From positions 950,501 through 1,014,500 of the forward strand of contig OX638133.1 of NCBI GenBank assembly GCA_951804985.1: a stretch of 64,000 nucleotides of DNA. Direction: 5' to 3'. The translations under genes were made by a program, and so were the position numbers. Shown here piece by piece: positions 36,304-47,132 of this stretch. Under the pieces are notes generated by a model. It had not been told where the DNA came from, made no database searches, and saw only the letters and a program-made list of their open reading frames with translations. The stretch is from Dryomyza anilis. Lineage: Eukaryota > Arthropoda > Insecta > Diptera > Dryomyzidae. How positions within the stretch are numbered: position 1 is the first letter of the stretch; the number at the start of each line of letters is the position of its first letter.

Positions 36304-37788
36304 TATGAAAAACATGATCTGGCCATGATCATGTCTTCCGTAACAGGTAAATTTCTACTACTGCATAATAATAATAAAATCATATTTCGATAATTTGTAA
36401 CCAACTTCTACCGTGCGATCAACAGATATTATGAATTACATCGATGCGATCGATAAAAGATCACTTTATATAATAATTTATCAAAATGCAGCAGTTCTCC
36501 ATTTTAATATTAACATTTATATATAAAGATAAACCTCAAATATGATCCATTTCTAAAATTTATAATCAACCTTCAACATTTGATCACCAAAAATTATAAA
36601 TGTCATCGATCACTTTATATTATTTTCGATCGAAATGAATCAATTCTTTTTATAATATTAAAATTATAACATTTTTGTTCTAAACAATGTTCTGCGTTTT
36701 ATTTACGTGATCACTGGACAGCTCTGTGCGGCGATCATGGTCACTGATCGTCTGACATTCGCGGCACTCATGGGAACCGCATGACAGAAGTCTAGAGTCA
36801 AATTATAACATTGCGTAGTAGTTGTGCACGGAATTATAACCAAATCAAAGACATGATCAGTGATCGTGCTGCATTACGTGCTGAAATGTGCGTTCTTTGA
36901 CTTCTTCTTCATCTTCTTGGTGTTTTCAATTTTCAGTTTTTGTTTAATGTTATTTTTTTTTTGACACTTTTTTGAAAAACACCTTGTTGCCTAATTAACA
37001 GATGTTCTTCTGAGCCAACAATTTGTTCCGTATTGCCAGTAATGATCGCAACGATCTTGAGACAGAGTAGCAAAGAAAATCAAATAATTGTTTTAGTTTT
37101 TGTTTCATTATATTTGTCTCACATTTAGCATATTTCCTCAGAGCGCTGATCGTGCATATAAAATACTCTGAAGCCAATAACAATTACGACATTTAATAAC
37201 TGATCTTGCACGTACTACGTAGTACAGGCGAACAAAGGCCATATTTGCGCTCGAATTCGAATTCCACCACACGAAGTTCGGCGAAAGGCACCAAAATACC
37301 CGGGGCACATGTTCTGAATTTATAATTTGTTAGTTTGAAGAAATTAAGTTGCTGATCGCTGATCATCATATGGTTTTAATGAGACTGATCGATCGCTATC
37401 GTGAGCGAACAGTGGAGCAAACGTGCTAAATGTGCCGTCGATCGTTTGCATATTGCGCTGGCAATTGTTAAATCATTTTTGCCCACAGCGCAGCACAGTT
37501 ATTTGCAGTCACTGTGATCAAGTGCTGAATTACTTGATCGCAACTGATCCGATCACAAATTCTGCGAACATGGCTTTCATTAAAAAGTTTATTGACCGAA
37601 AATTTCTCTGAAGACGACGCTAGAAAACGTGCTTTTATTTCGTAAACAAATCATTTTTGTTTATTTTATTTTTATTTTTCAATAACAGGCGGCAGGTGGC
37701 GATCGGCCGGCCGGCCACGCGCAAGATAAGATCCGAGCCAAAAATACATAGATTCTACAAACACCCTACGCGACGGACGACACACAGT

Positions 37789-37861
37789 GCCCGGCTAGCT
37801 CAGTCGGTAGAGCATGAGACTCTTAATCTCAGGGTCGTGGGTTCGAGCCCCACGTTGGGCG
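37789..37861 (+). tRNA. tRNA-Lys (anticodon CTT)
   Basis: A complete 73-nt cloverleaf. The acceptor GCCCGGC pairs with GTTGGGC (two G-U pairs), D stem GCTC/GAGC, anticodon stem TGAGA/TCTCA, anticodon CTT in the loop CTCTTAA, variable loop GGGTC, T stem GTGGG/CCCAC and discriminator G. The A box (TAGCTCAGTCGG) and B box (GGTTCGAGCCC) are intact. No intron; CCA is not encoded, as expected for a eukaryote. It reads AAG lysine codons. It lies within the long intron on the same strand as the host gene. Confidence 0.97.
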
Positions 37862-37868
37862 TAATCAA

Positions 37869-37878
37869 TTTTTTTTTT
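37869..37878 (+). terminator. RNA polymerase III terminator
   Basis: A run of ten T residues begins 8 bp after the tRNA-Lys 3' end. Confidence 0.9.
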
Positions 37879-38303
37879 ATTTTACTTTGCTTCCTTTTTT
37901 TTTGAAGAGTTGACAAATGTTGACAGGCTGACGGCAACATAAAAATGTCGTGCGTGGAAAGTTATGATTGCTCATAAAACTTTACTACACATCATTGCAA
38001 TTTAATCGCAGTTTAAAATCATAAAACAAAAGTTTTTATAAAATGCATTAAATGTGCGCTCACTAAAAGTCACATGAAAAATTATATGATATTCATTCGT
38101 TCAGCCACTGATCGCGTTTTCGTCCGCAGAGATCGCCGCAGTGGTGGCCCGTCGGCCCGCCGTAATAATGATGATGGCTGAAAATATTTTTATTACATTT
38201 TCATGTGTGTTACGTGCAAGACGAGACGAGGCGACGCATTTTACATAAATATCACATTTATGCATATTAAGTACTTTCACTTTTTATATACGCGCGCCGC
38301 ACA

Positions 38304-38781
38304 GATACTAGATACAGATACAAAGATACACAGCATATACACGAAAAATCAAAAAATACAGCTACAAAAGACATGCGTGCCTCAGTCACTCTGGCGACTT
38401 GTTAGACACTTGTTAAATACAAAGCTACACAAAAGTTAGATACGCAGATACAATTTTCCGAGATACATGTTTGGCATTTGGTACGCAACAGACAGACGGC
38501 GCCATTGTTGTTTCGGCTTCTTGGTGTACGCATTGTTTGCTTAGCAGTAACCGACAAACACAAATCAAACAAATCCGCGTGATTAGCTGCTACTTTGATC
38601 GCATAGATACTTCAAGCGCATCGCATAGATACTCGCTTAAGTCCAAACAAGTGTTGATAATTAACTTGCATTACGTGGAAAATGCTTTGCCAACAATTGG
38701 CTTGTATTACTACGCGCCACAGATGCCACTTGAAAGCCACAGATACAACACTGTATTCGTCAGATACAAAAATGTATCTCA
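38304..38781 (+). repeat. cluster of AGATAC motifs
   Basis: AGATAC occurs about 11 times in under 500 bp (about 38304, 38312, 38318, 38326, 38438, 38446, 38462, 38605, 38626, 38742 and 38762). A GTATCT lies near 38776. Spacing is irregular, so this is not a simple tandem array. Scattered extra copies occur at about 41585-41760. It could be a binding-site cluster or a decayed satellite. Confidence 0.5.
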
Positions 38782-41700
38782 GCTCATATACGCGTTGCAT
38801 AAGGCGCTTTTAAAAAACAGACAAAAAATATATGATAATAATACAATAAAATGTCCCACAAAGATAAGCAATTCGATCGATCCAACAAATCGTTCGATGA
38901 TTGTTCAAATTTTTTAATTCGTTTTCATAGCGCGCCAAGCTGCTAATTAAAAATGAAACTGAAAGTATTTCGAAAGAGACTGCACTGCATTGTATTAAAT
39001 TTTCAGCATGATCGACACAAAATCGTTTAATTGGCTTGCATTTCAAAAGGACAGAGCGTCAGAAGACAATGGCGCACTAGAAATTTCTCACACATTTTTT
39101 TTTCGTTTATTTGCAGTGGATGATTCTAGGAGTTGCCCTTTTTTGGGCGCGCCTTTACTTTTACGATTGTCTCAAATTACTGCGCGTTCTGCAGATCTCT
39201 ATAATTGCAATAGGAAAAATCTGGGGTTTTTTTTTAAACAAACTGCGAATTATAAGTATTTTAATTCTTCATTTCTTTGGATCGCATGAAATTTAAATAT
39301 TTTTACAATTTTTGCAAATTGTTAGCGTGTAGACATACAAACAGCAGTTGCTAGACTGCCAACGAACGACAATACTGAACACTGACGCGAGGCAGACGCG
39401 CGCACAGATCGCAGACCGCCATAGCTACGCATAGTTGTCACAACCAAATTGAGTTCAAGGTGACAAAACTGCACAACGTTGACGATGGCGACACTGACTG
39501 ACAGCAAGTGGAGCAAAACCAACCAACGCAGACAACATTAGCAACAGCAGCAGCAGCTGTGGAGTTGCTGATGTGAGGATATTGGGGGCACATGTTGCAA
39601 TGGAAATGCATTTAAATTTTAGCTTTGCGTATGAGCAACACTTGTAACATGTTGCATATGACGTGATGAAGCTAGCGCTGCTATTGCTCGCAGATATAAC
39701 TAAAATAAATGACTATTAAAATAATAGTTTTAGTAACATGATTCTATTTTATTCCTGGGTCAGTCTCGCAGTCTCGAGGCTCTTTAACGCCCTGTACAAT
39801 GTTGCATGTCGGAATTCCGAGTAACATTTAGTTCCCCTGTATCGCTTCAAATGTACACAGAAAGGAAAAAGTGTACAAAAATGAATCATTTATTAAATGT
39901 AATGAATTTGTTATTTAATTAATTTGTAATATTATGTGTCCACTTGGGATACTGGCGACTTCACTTGTTGCTGCTGCTAGCTGGAGCCTCTTTCGGTGGT
40001 GGCTGCTCTCTGCTTTTACGCTGCTTCTGCACCTGGTTTACGCCGGTGACTGATGACATTGACTGCGGTCTGTTACCGGCAAATTGTCCCTTGTTTTAGG
40101 TTGAAGTTCAAACGTTATAATATTTATTAACTTTAAGTTGTAAGTAATTTCAAGAGCTGTTATGGCGATCAGAAAAATGAACGTTGTGCTGCTGCAGAGG
40201 TTACAAATGAAGTGAATGTCCCATTGCAACACGAGGTAAATGTCACCTTTGACATTTGTTCTTTCGCTCATCTATGCTAGTGTATGCGTGTGCCTGTCAT
40301 GCATTGGAGACTTTTTCGGCAGAGCTGCCAACCGCTCTAATGATTCGCATTATGTTGGCATCATACGGCGTTCACATCAGATGATATAAAATTTACGTTC
40401 GCGGCGCGAACATTATGAATTTATGTAAAAATTCTTCAGCATTTATTTAAAAAAAAATCTGCACAAATAAATTTGTTTATCTAATATAAAATTATTTTCA
40501 ATGTCGATATCGTTATCTTTACTGACAAATATAACAATATCCTTCGATAGGTTGATAATGATCCAAAACCATATCATTTTCGGTTCATTATAAATCACAA
40601 ATATTTTAACTAAGATTTTCTTTGATTTGCAAGGCATATCTTATGAGAATTGTGCATCTTTTAGAATTTAATTGTTCTCGGACCACAACTCTTTTTTCAA
40701 GAGGAATATTTTCTTCGAATAAATATTGATACTACTCCCTCAGCTTGTACTGATTATAACTTGTTAAAGGGTTTGTATTTGGTTATTTTAAATTATGATA
40801 AATTAAAAATTAAATATTATGCTATGACATTTAGATTCAAACTTAAATTATGCCGTGAAAATTATTCTTAGAAGGTCCGTTACAAACGATCACTAGACGT
40901 CATACACACAAATACTCCATTCATTAAAAAATAACGAAAATATTGATAATCTTTCGAAATCATTCAGGGTCCTCCATAAGCCTTACCCGGAGTATAGAAA
41001 AACAAAATAAAAAAAAATATTGGAATTGAATTAAAAAAAGTAGTATCGGAAACGATAACGGTATAACGTTTTCATACAACGTCGAACGAAATTCTATCGA
41101 AAACTAGAACATGCCTCATTTGTGTATGAATGTCTTTTACTACATAATATATAACAACATATATAATACATTTTTTCCGTGTACCAACGGAGAATTCACC
41201 TTAAAGCAATTTTCAAACATCACAGCACAAAAGCAAAGTTTGTAATTTAATTCATGCTTCCTACAAAGGGTTAATATTGCTGTATCTGGACTTTGTGCTG
41301 TTCGCGAGTCACGTTGTTCTGTAGTCTGCGGACAACTTAAGTGCGGAATGCAAATGAGCTGCAATATATGCGGAGAACAATGTTATTTCCAATTATTGAT
41401 GAATAATTGAATTTGCATATTCGGTGGACGGACAGAGGCAGGGACGGACCAACCATCAGTCATACATCAGATTCAGAGGAGCAGTAGCGCAGTCAAGGTC
41501 GTAGTATATGGTAAAACATCATCTACATACATCACACATTTGCATAGAAACCCTTCAAATTATGCCAGGCACAGGAATGACATGTATCTGATGGATACAA
41601 AGTAGCATGCACTTAATTTCACGCTGCATCCTCTGCAGAATTTGCAGTTGATTTTGGAAATCTGAATTCCTGCGAGATTCAAAGTCAGTGCTCTGTAGTC

Positions 41701-42900
41701 TAAGTCTAGTCAGCAATGGTATCTAAGGTTCTAACAGATACATTTTGTATTTCGTATCTGTAACTGCGCCACACCTCGCTTCTTTGCATTGTATATGGCA
41801 TGAGTGAGTTTCATAAAAAAAACAATTGGTGCCTTTTTTGAACAACAAAGCCATGTAAATTGCTGGCACTTGCTGACAATTGTTCCTGCCTGCTTACTGC
41901 TGGTGCTGTTTTGTTATTATTAACCCATTAAACACAAAAATATTAAATATTTTCTTACATGTTATAAAATATATTAAAATCTTAAATAATGCTGCAAAAT
42001 ACGTTCTCATTTAAAATAATAAACTTTAGCCGTATAATTAACTCGATTTTTAAATAAACAAATATAGTATTATACGCTTGGCCACAATAGGCGTTAAAGG
42101 GTTAAAATGCCAACCAACGCAAGCAGCGCCTTCAAAGGCTGAAAGACTCGACTGATTGCCTGGGGACGCGCTTGACTCACTCGAAGCCGCATCGGAACAA
42201 CCGCCATTGTTAATGGCAACCACGAGAGAGGGAGAGACCAAACAATGAAATATCAAAATGCAAATTGCAGTCGCCTATTCTAGCGATTATTATTCTACTT
42301 GTTGGTGGAGAACCCCGAACAAATTGTTTTTTTCTCGAGATATATAGAAACTTAAGGAGCCGCACAAGAATTGCAAATCATCGTGAATACTTTTGAAAAA
42401 AAAAACCTTTTTTGGTCAATGCGATCGTCGTCATTATTGTCGCGAACACTTGATAAATTCGCTGTATATTTATTTTAAAATGTTTTAAAGAGGTTTTAAA
42501 AGAGTTCTGATTAAACTAATCGAGTTGTAGTTGTTGAAATCGATACGATTTGCATTATTTGGCAACATTTATTTTTATTAAAATATTGAATTTGTATTAA
42601 AATTTTAATTTTTTTTTTTCAAATTTTGATTTTTTAACGATTTGAGTAATATTTTGAATGTATAGTAAATTTTTGAATTGTAGGCTTCATTTTTAAGAAT
42701 TTTTACTTTTGAATGAAAATTTGCATTTTGAGTTATATATATTTTTTTTTAGTGATATTTCGAATTTTGAGTTCATTTTAGATTTGCATTTTTAAAGACA
42801 TTTAAATTTTAAGTTAATATTTTCATTTTTAGTGAGATTTTTAAATTGAATTTTTATTCCCTAATTGTTCTAAATATTTTTCATATTAAAACTTTATTTT
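38782..42900. other. intronic sequence, no supported gene
   Basis: Contains an acceptor-like TTTTTTTTCGTTTATTTGCAG at 39116, followed by a 58-codon hydrophobic frame to a stop at 39293. CGATATCG-type motifs occur at about 40505 and 41050. At 42590-42870, T-rich sequence resembles the 19-bp array at 8.8-9.5 kb in inverse. None amounts to a gene. Confidence 0.4.
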
Positions 42901-43605
42901 TATACCCTACACCTATGAGGTACAGGGTATATTAACTTTGTGCATATATTGTAACGCCCCTTAGGAGGCGTGTTCGGTATGGAAAAGTATATATATTCTT
43001 GATCAGCATCACTACCCGAGTCCGTTTAGCCATGTCATGTCCGTCTGTCTGTCCGTCTTGCTGTCCGAATACAGAATAACTTAAGAAATACTGATCAGAA
43101 TGCGATGAAATTTCGTCTCAATATATTTTATCCAAAAGTAGGAACTGAGTTTGAAAATGAGCCAAATCGGTCAACGGACACGCCCACCTCCCATACAAGT
43201 CACTTTTATATAACTCTTTCGGAACTAATAACTCGAAAAGTATTCAAGGTATAGTTATAAAATTTAAAACGTATTGTTAGAATTCACCTAAAAATATGTG
43301 GTCCAAAAATGGGCGTGATCCGCCCACTTTTTTTTTCATTATTTCCCGGGTTTTCATAGTGGAAATTTGATCCGTAAATTATTAAAATCAAATCTATGAA
43401 ATATTAGCCTTTCAAAATTTTAAATATAGGCGTGGTCCGCCCAATTACATTTTTCAATTTTATTTTTTTAGTTTTTTATACTTTATATAATTTTTTTAAT
43501 TTATGGGGATATAAGACGTAAATTTCTGATATATAAATAATATTCTGAGGGTTAATATCCCCACCAAAGATGTAGGGTATTCCATAGTCGGGCCCGACCG
43601 ACTAT
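42901..43605 (+). mobile_element. DINE-1/INE-1-like element (Helentron-related)
   Basis: It opens with the subterminal hairpin TATACCCTACACC/GGTACAGGGTATA. The strongly characteristic GTATATATATTCTTGATCAGC, GAGTCCGTTTAGCCATGTC and GTCCGTCTGTCTGTCCGTC blocks of Drosophila INE-1/DINE-1 elements follow. Later come GGACACGCCCACC and GGGCGTGATCCGCCCACTTT blocks. It ends in an imperfect palindrome (ATAGTCGGGCCCGACCGACTAT) at about 43584-43605. No ORF, as usual for this non-autonomous family. Family assignment is from remembered sequence features; exact ends are approximate. Confidence 0.8.
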
Positions 43606-45241
43606 AAAAATCCGCCCCATGTGACCGAACTTACCCATGTGACCTAACTTTCCCAACTCGTTTTTTATTTCGGAAATGATAACTCTATTAATATATAACG
43701 GTTTTGAGGCTTAATTAATAATTTTGTTCCACACCATTCACTGTTTTAAAGATTCATACAAGAGTAAATAAAATACTGTTCATTATTGACCCATTAGTCA
43801 TTTTACAAATGGGATACAATCCGAAAATACACTGCCCCCATAGCAAATGGACCTGTCAAACAACAGACATTTTTATATAAACGGAGAAAAACTAAATAAA
43901 CATGAAATCAATTTGCTGTGACACCCCAGAAAAGACCTCCTGCTCTGGAACAGCAGCAGCAATATGAGCAGCAACAATGTCGTCGATGAACCTGTTGGTT
44001 GGTTAGTTGCCACCAACAGGAAGACATAAATTCCTCAAGAGAATCAAATCAGTTGACGCACAGGTTGCACAACACTTTGTGGGTCATGGAGTCACATAAA
44101 TCACCAACAACAACAACATCAGTAAATACAAAAACAGAAGCAGCCAAATCAAAATCGAAGGCACAGCAAAAAATGATGTTTATATGTTGGCAATAATGTC
44201 AGCAACATTTAATTGTGTCTGTCTGCAGCCTGCGGCAATGCGTTCAGTGCAGTAGCGACGACCAACAGATGCGACGCGATGTCGCTAATGAGCTGAATTC
44301 CGACACAGCGCCAACAGCAGCATCGCGATCAAAGACAACAACAACAAAAAACAAATTAATGGCTGTATTTTTAGATCGCAGCAGTCAGCAGCCGCTTTCT
44401 ACGACTGCTTGACATGCATTTCGACAAACATTTAATTTAGAAAAACATCATGAAAAATATGGAGCAAATATTGAAATAATTTGCGGCGCCAAATTATTTC
44501 GGTCAGACAGACAGACAAATAGCAGAGTTCTTCAGTGAAATTAAACTTTTTGACTCATTGGCCCCGCAGTAGGGCGGCCGGCCGTTGATCACTTAAGAAC
44601 GGCTGCAATGCTTTTGTGGTTTTTAGGTTTTCCATTTGCATTAGTTGGAGCAATTTAAATATTGCAGGCCTCTCAATTTCATAATTTTTATTGTTTTTAA
44701 ACACTTATGCAGTAAAGCCATTTAAAGATCTTTTATTTTTTTCTTAAGTGATCTGGAGACGTTAAGCAGTTGACTTGCTCTTAATTCTAAAATTCTATAA
44801 GACCCCACAACAATTTTAAATTGTTTTGTTACCCCAGCAAAAGCCCCCCTATTAGCGAAGACATAATCCAGACGTAATCATTTGGAGCATGTATTCTTGA
44901 AGAAATTTAGCGTATTAGGGTAAACATGAATTCGGGTAATGATAATGCAATAGCTCTAATAGAAATTTACTCTTTTAGGATATTTATTATCATGTCCAGA
45001 TCATGTTCGTCATGCCAACGGGGTGAATGCGCATTTTTAAAGATGTTGGGTAATCAAATTTTAAAGTTGAAGTTCTTTAAAAATTAGTAAAATTTAGTTT
45101 TTTTTTTATTTTTTCTGTTATCTTGGTTTATTCATCAATTATTTTCACGTATATAAAATATCTTAGGACTTGGACAATTTACTGAATTATAAATACGGAT
45201 TTTGTGTGGCTATATCTTGAGCAAAACGCAAATATTTTTGT
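43606..45241. other. intronic sequence with opa-like CAACAA/CAGCAG patches
   Basis: 44000-44420 is CA-rich and triplet-repeat-rich, giving spurious short open frames. A GC-rich GGGCGGCCGGCCG patch lies at about 44572. No gene. Confidence 0.4.
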
Positions 45242-45500
45242 TTTTTATGCTATAACTTTTTATTAACGCAAGATAAAATAGTAATGTAAAGGCATTAATT
45301 GTTTGTTTTTAAAGCACCTATCGATTTGCATCATTATTTAAAAATATTTTGCCAAACATTAATTTGCCATTTGTTGTTTGAGGGAAAAATGTTTGGCAAA
45401 ATATTTTTAAATAATGATGACAATCGATAGGTGCTTTAAAAACAAACAATTGATACCTTTACACCACTATTTTGTCTTGCTCAAATAAAGAGTTATAGCA
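45242..45500. repeat. hairpin repeat family, copy C (long clean palindrome)
   Basis: The left arm TTGTTTGTTTTTAAAGCACC, CTATCGATTTGCATCATT, TTAAAAATATTTTGCCAAAC is mirrored by the right arm GTTTGGCAAAATATTTTTAA, AATGATGACAATCGATAGG, GGTGCTTTAAAAACAAACAA. It would form a nearly continuous hairpin of about 115 bp per arm around a short loop near 45368. It is the best-preserved copy of the family. Confidence 0.75.
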
Positions 45501-45785
45501 AAAAAAAAAACGAAGAAATTGGACCTGATGGGTTAAATGCGTTACAATGATCTGATTTGTTACCTTGTTTGGACCTTGGTAGAGCCTGATTATCGAAAAT
45601 GATCACATGAAGAATTCATAAGCATGACCCTAGCGATATTTTGACTAGGATATCTCAACTTTTAAGTAGTTCCTTATAGCCAAAACTTAAAGGGGTTTAG
45701 TTTGAACTACATCAAATTTAGAACTGTTTTAGAATGATAGTACTTAGTTTCATCAAACAGTTTTTTGAAAATTGGTTCTAACCGA

Positions 45786-45849
45786 ATGTGTCCGGTTGTT
45801 GCAACTACTTTCTTCCAACCTCATGCCAAAAGAGAATTTTTCTGTGTGT
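45786..45849. repeat. CACAGAAAA-family fragment
   Basis: GGTTGTTGCAACTACTTTC, then AACCTCATGCCAAAAGAG and ATTTTTCTGTGTG, matches one end of the elements at 26927 and 33680. The rest is missing. Confidence 0.5.
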
Positions 45850-46086
45850 AGTATAAATTTAGTCTGTAAAGGCAAATAGACAATTTTGCTCGTATTAAGG
45901 GATTGGGTTTATTACATTGCAAAAGTACACTGATCAGTTCACGATCATGGCTCTAGAACCATTTCTATGCAAGTAGCGGGTGGAGTTGATACATAACGGA
46001 ACGGGAACATTCCAGACCAAAACAACATTTTCGTTCGGGAAAATATAACCACCCGTTCAGACAAATTCTCCTAAAATATAACCTAG

Positions 46087-46740
46087 AATATTCTAATATT
46101 TTGTTGCTCTAAATTTTGATCGATCGACAATCACTTGGCAAATGCCGCAGTCCCCTATTTATTATGCTCATTAGCTGTCGTTTGGCGGATTTTTCAAATA
46201 CCTATAATGTAAAATTTATTAAATTTGTTTTATTTTTATTAAATCTCCGAACAAATTATGATGTCGACCACATGTCACCGTCTCCCCGTCTTTCAAATCG
46301 ACAAAACTGAAAGCTTTTACGTTATTTTTGTTGACGTTCTTGGTAATTAATTCGGCTTTTATGAACTGCCAAGACAGTCGCCCACCCAGCGTTGCCAGCT
46401 GCAAACCCAACTAAATATTCTAATATTTTGTTGCTCTAAATTTTGATCGATCGACAATCACTTGGCAAATGCCGCAGTCCCCTATTTATTATGCTCATTA
46501 GCTGTCGTTTGGCGGATTTTTCAAATACCTATAATGTAAAATTTATTAAATTTGTTTTATTTTTATTAAATCTCCGAACAAATTATGATGTCGACCACAT
46601 GTCACCGTCTCCCCGTCTTTCAAATCGACAAAACTGAAAGCTTTTACGTTATTTTTGTTGACGTTCTTGGTAATTAATTCGGCTTTTATGAACTGCCAAG
46701 ACAGTCGCCCACCCAGCGTTGCCAGCTGCAAACCCAACTA
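46087..46740. repeat. perfect 327-bp tandem duplication
   Basis: 46087-46413 is repeated as 46414-46740 with no difference noticed. Each copy begins AATATTCTAATATTTTGTTG and ends CAGCTGCAAACCCAACTA. The array ends just upstream of the candidate promoter/leader of 47071-47132. It may be a recent duplication of promoter-proximal DNA or an assembly artefact. Confidence 0.9.
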
Positions 46741-47070
46741 AATTTTCGTGAAAACTTTTTGCCTTGCTCGCCAATCGCAACCAAACTCAGCAGTCTGTCC
46801 CAGTCTATCCCAGTCTGTCGCGACACAAAGCAAAAGTGATCCGTGCGGTGTCTGAATCCGCCGCGTGCGTTTTATTTGTGAAAAATATCTCTGAAAATAC
46901 TGCGTTGTATAATTTGCACGTTGTTTATGTGAATAGTGAAAATTCGAGAAAATTTAAATTAAATCAAATTCGTGCCGATTGCAAGCGCATCATCTGCGAA
47001 ACATCTGCGGCGCACGCAAAGAACGCACGCACGCAAGCGGCAACACGGCAGCACGACGGCCGCCTTCGCC
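46741..47070 (+). promoter_or_regulatory. candidate alternative promoter and 5' leader
   Basis: A GC shift follows the duplication. CTCAGCAGTCTGTCCCAGTC has an initiator-like look, and GTGCGGTGTCTGAATCCGCC is followed by A-rich then CA-rich leader sequence (ACGCACGCACGCAAGCGGC). In the frame of the ATG at 47071 the nearest upstream stop is TAA at 46960, with no earlier ATG. A longer frame through the same region (46764-47246) lacks an ATG and is not coding-like. Confidence 0.4.
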
Positions 47071-47132
47071 ATGATAGTTTTTTTGCTGATTCTGTTAATC
47101 ATGCCGAAACTGTTGCACTGTCTGGGCATCAG
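47071..47132 (+). CDS. candidate alternative first exon encoding a hydrophobic N-terminus
   Basis: ATG (GCCATGA) opens M-I-V-F-L-L-I-L-L-I-M-P-K-L-L-H-C-L-G-I. AG and the donor GTAATC at 47133 then leave phase 2, the same phase as the exons ending at 6032 and 17408. The first 15 residues are strongly hydrophobic, so this isoform could carry a signal peptide or membrane anchor unlike the cytoplasmic-looking proline-rich form. The donor CAG|GTAATC is moderate. It may belong to the same gene as an alternative promoter product, to a separate nested gene, or be a leader frame without function. Confidence 0.4.

Larger units (their letters stand above)
35815..38131. promoter_or_regulatory. cluster of GATC (often TGATCA/TGATCG) motifs
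   Basis: By eye about 35 GATC tetramers fall in 2.3 kb, for example at 35817, 35850, 35989, 36733, 36746, 36855, 37354, 37361, 37387, 37391, 37547 and 37553. Composition predicts about 7-8. Many sit in TGATC(A/G). This may be a homotypic binding-site cluster in an enhancer or a decayed repeat. A MITE (36058-36303) and the tRNA-Lys gene lie inside it. Confidence 0.35.
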
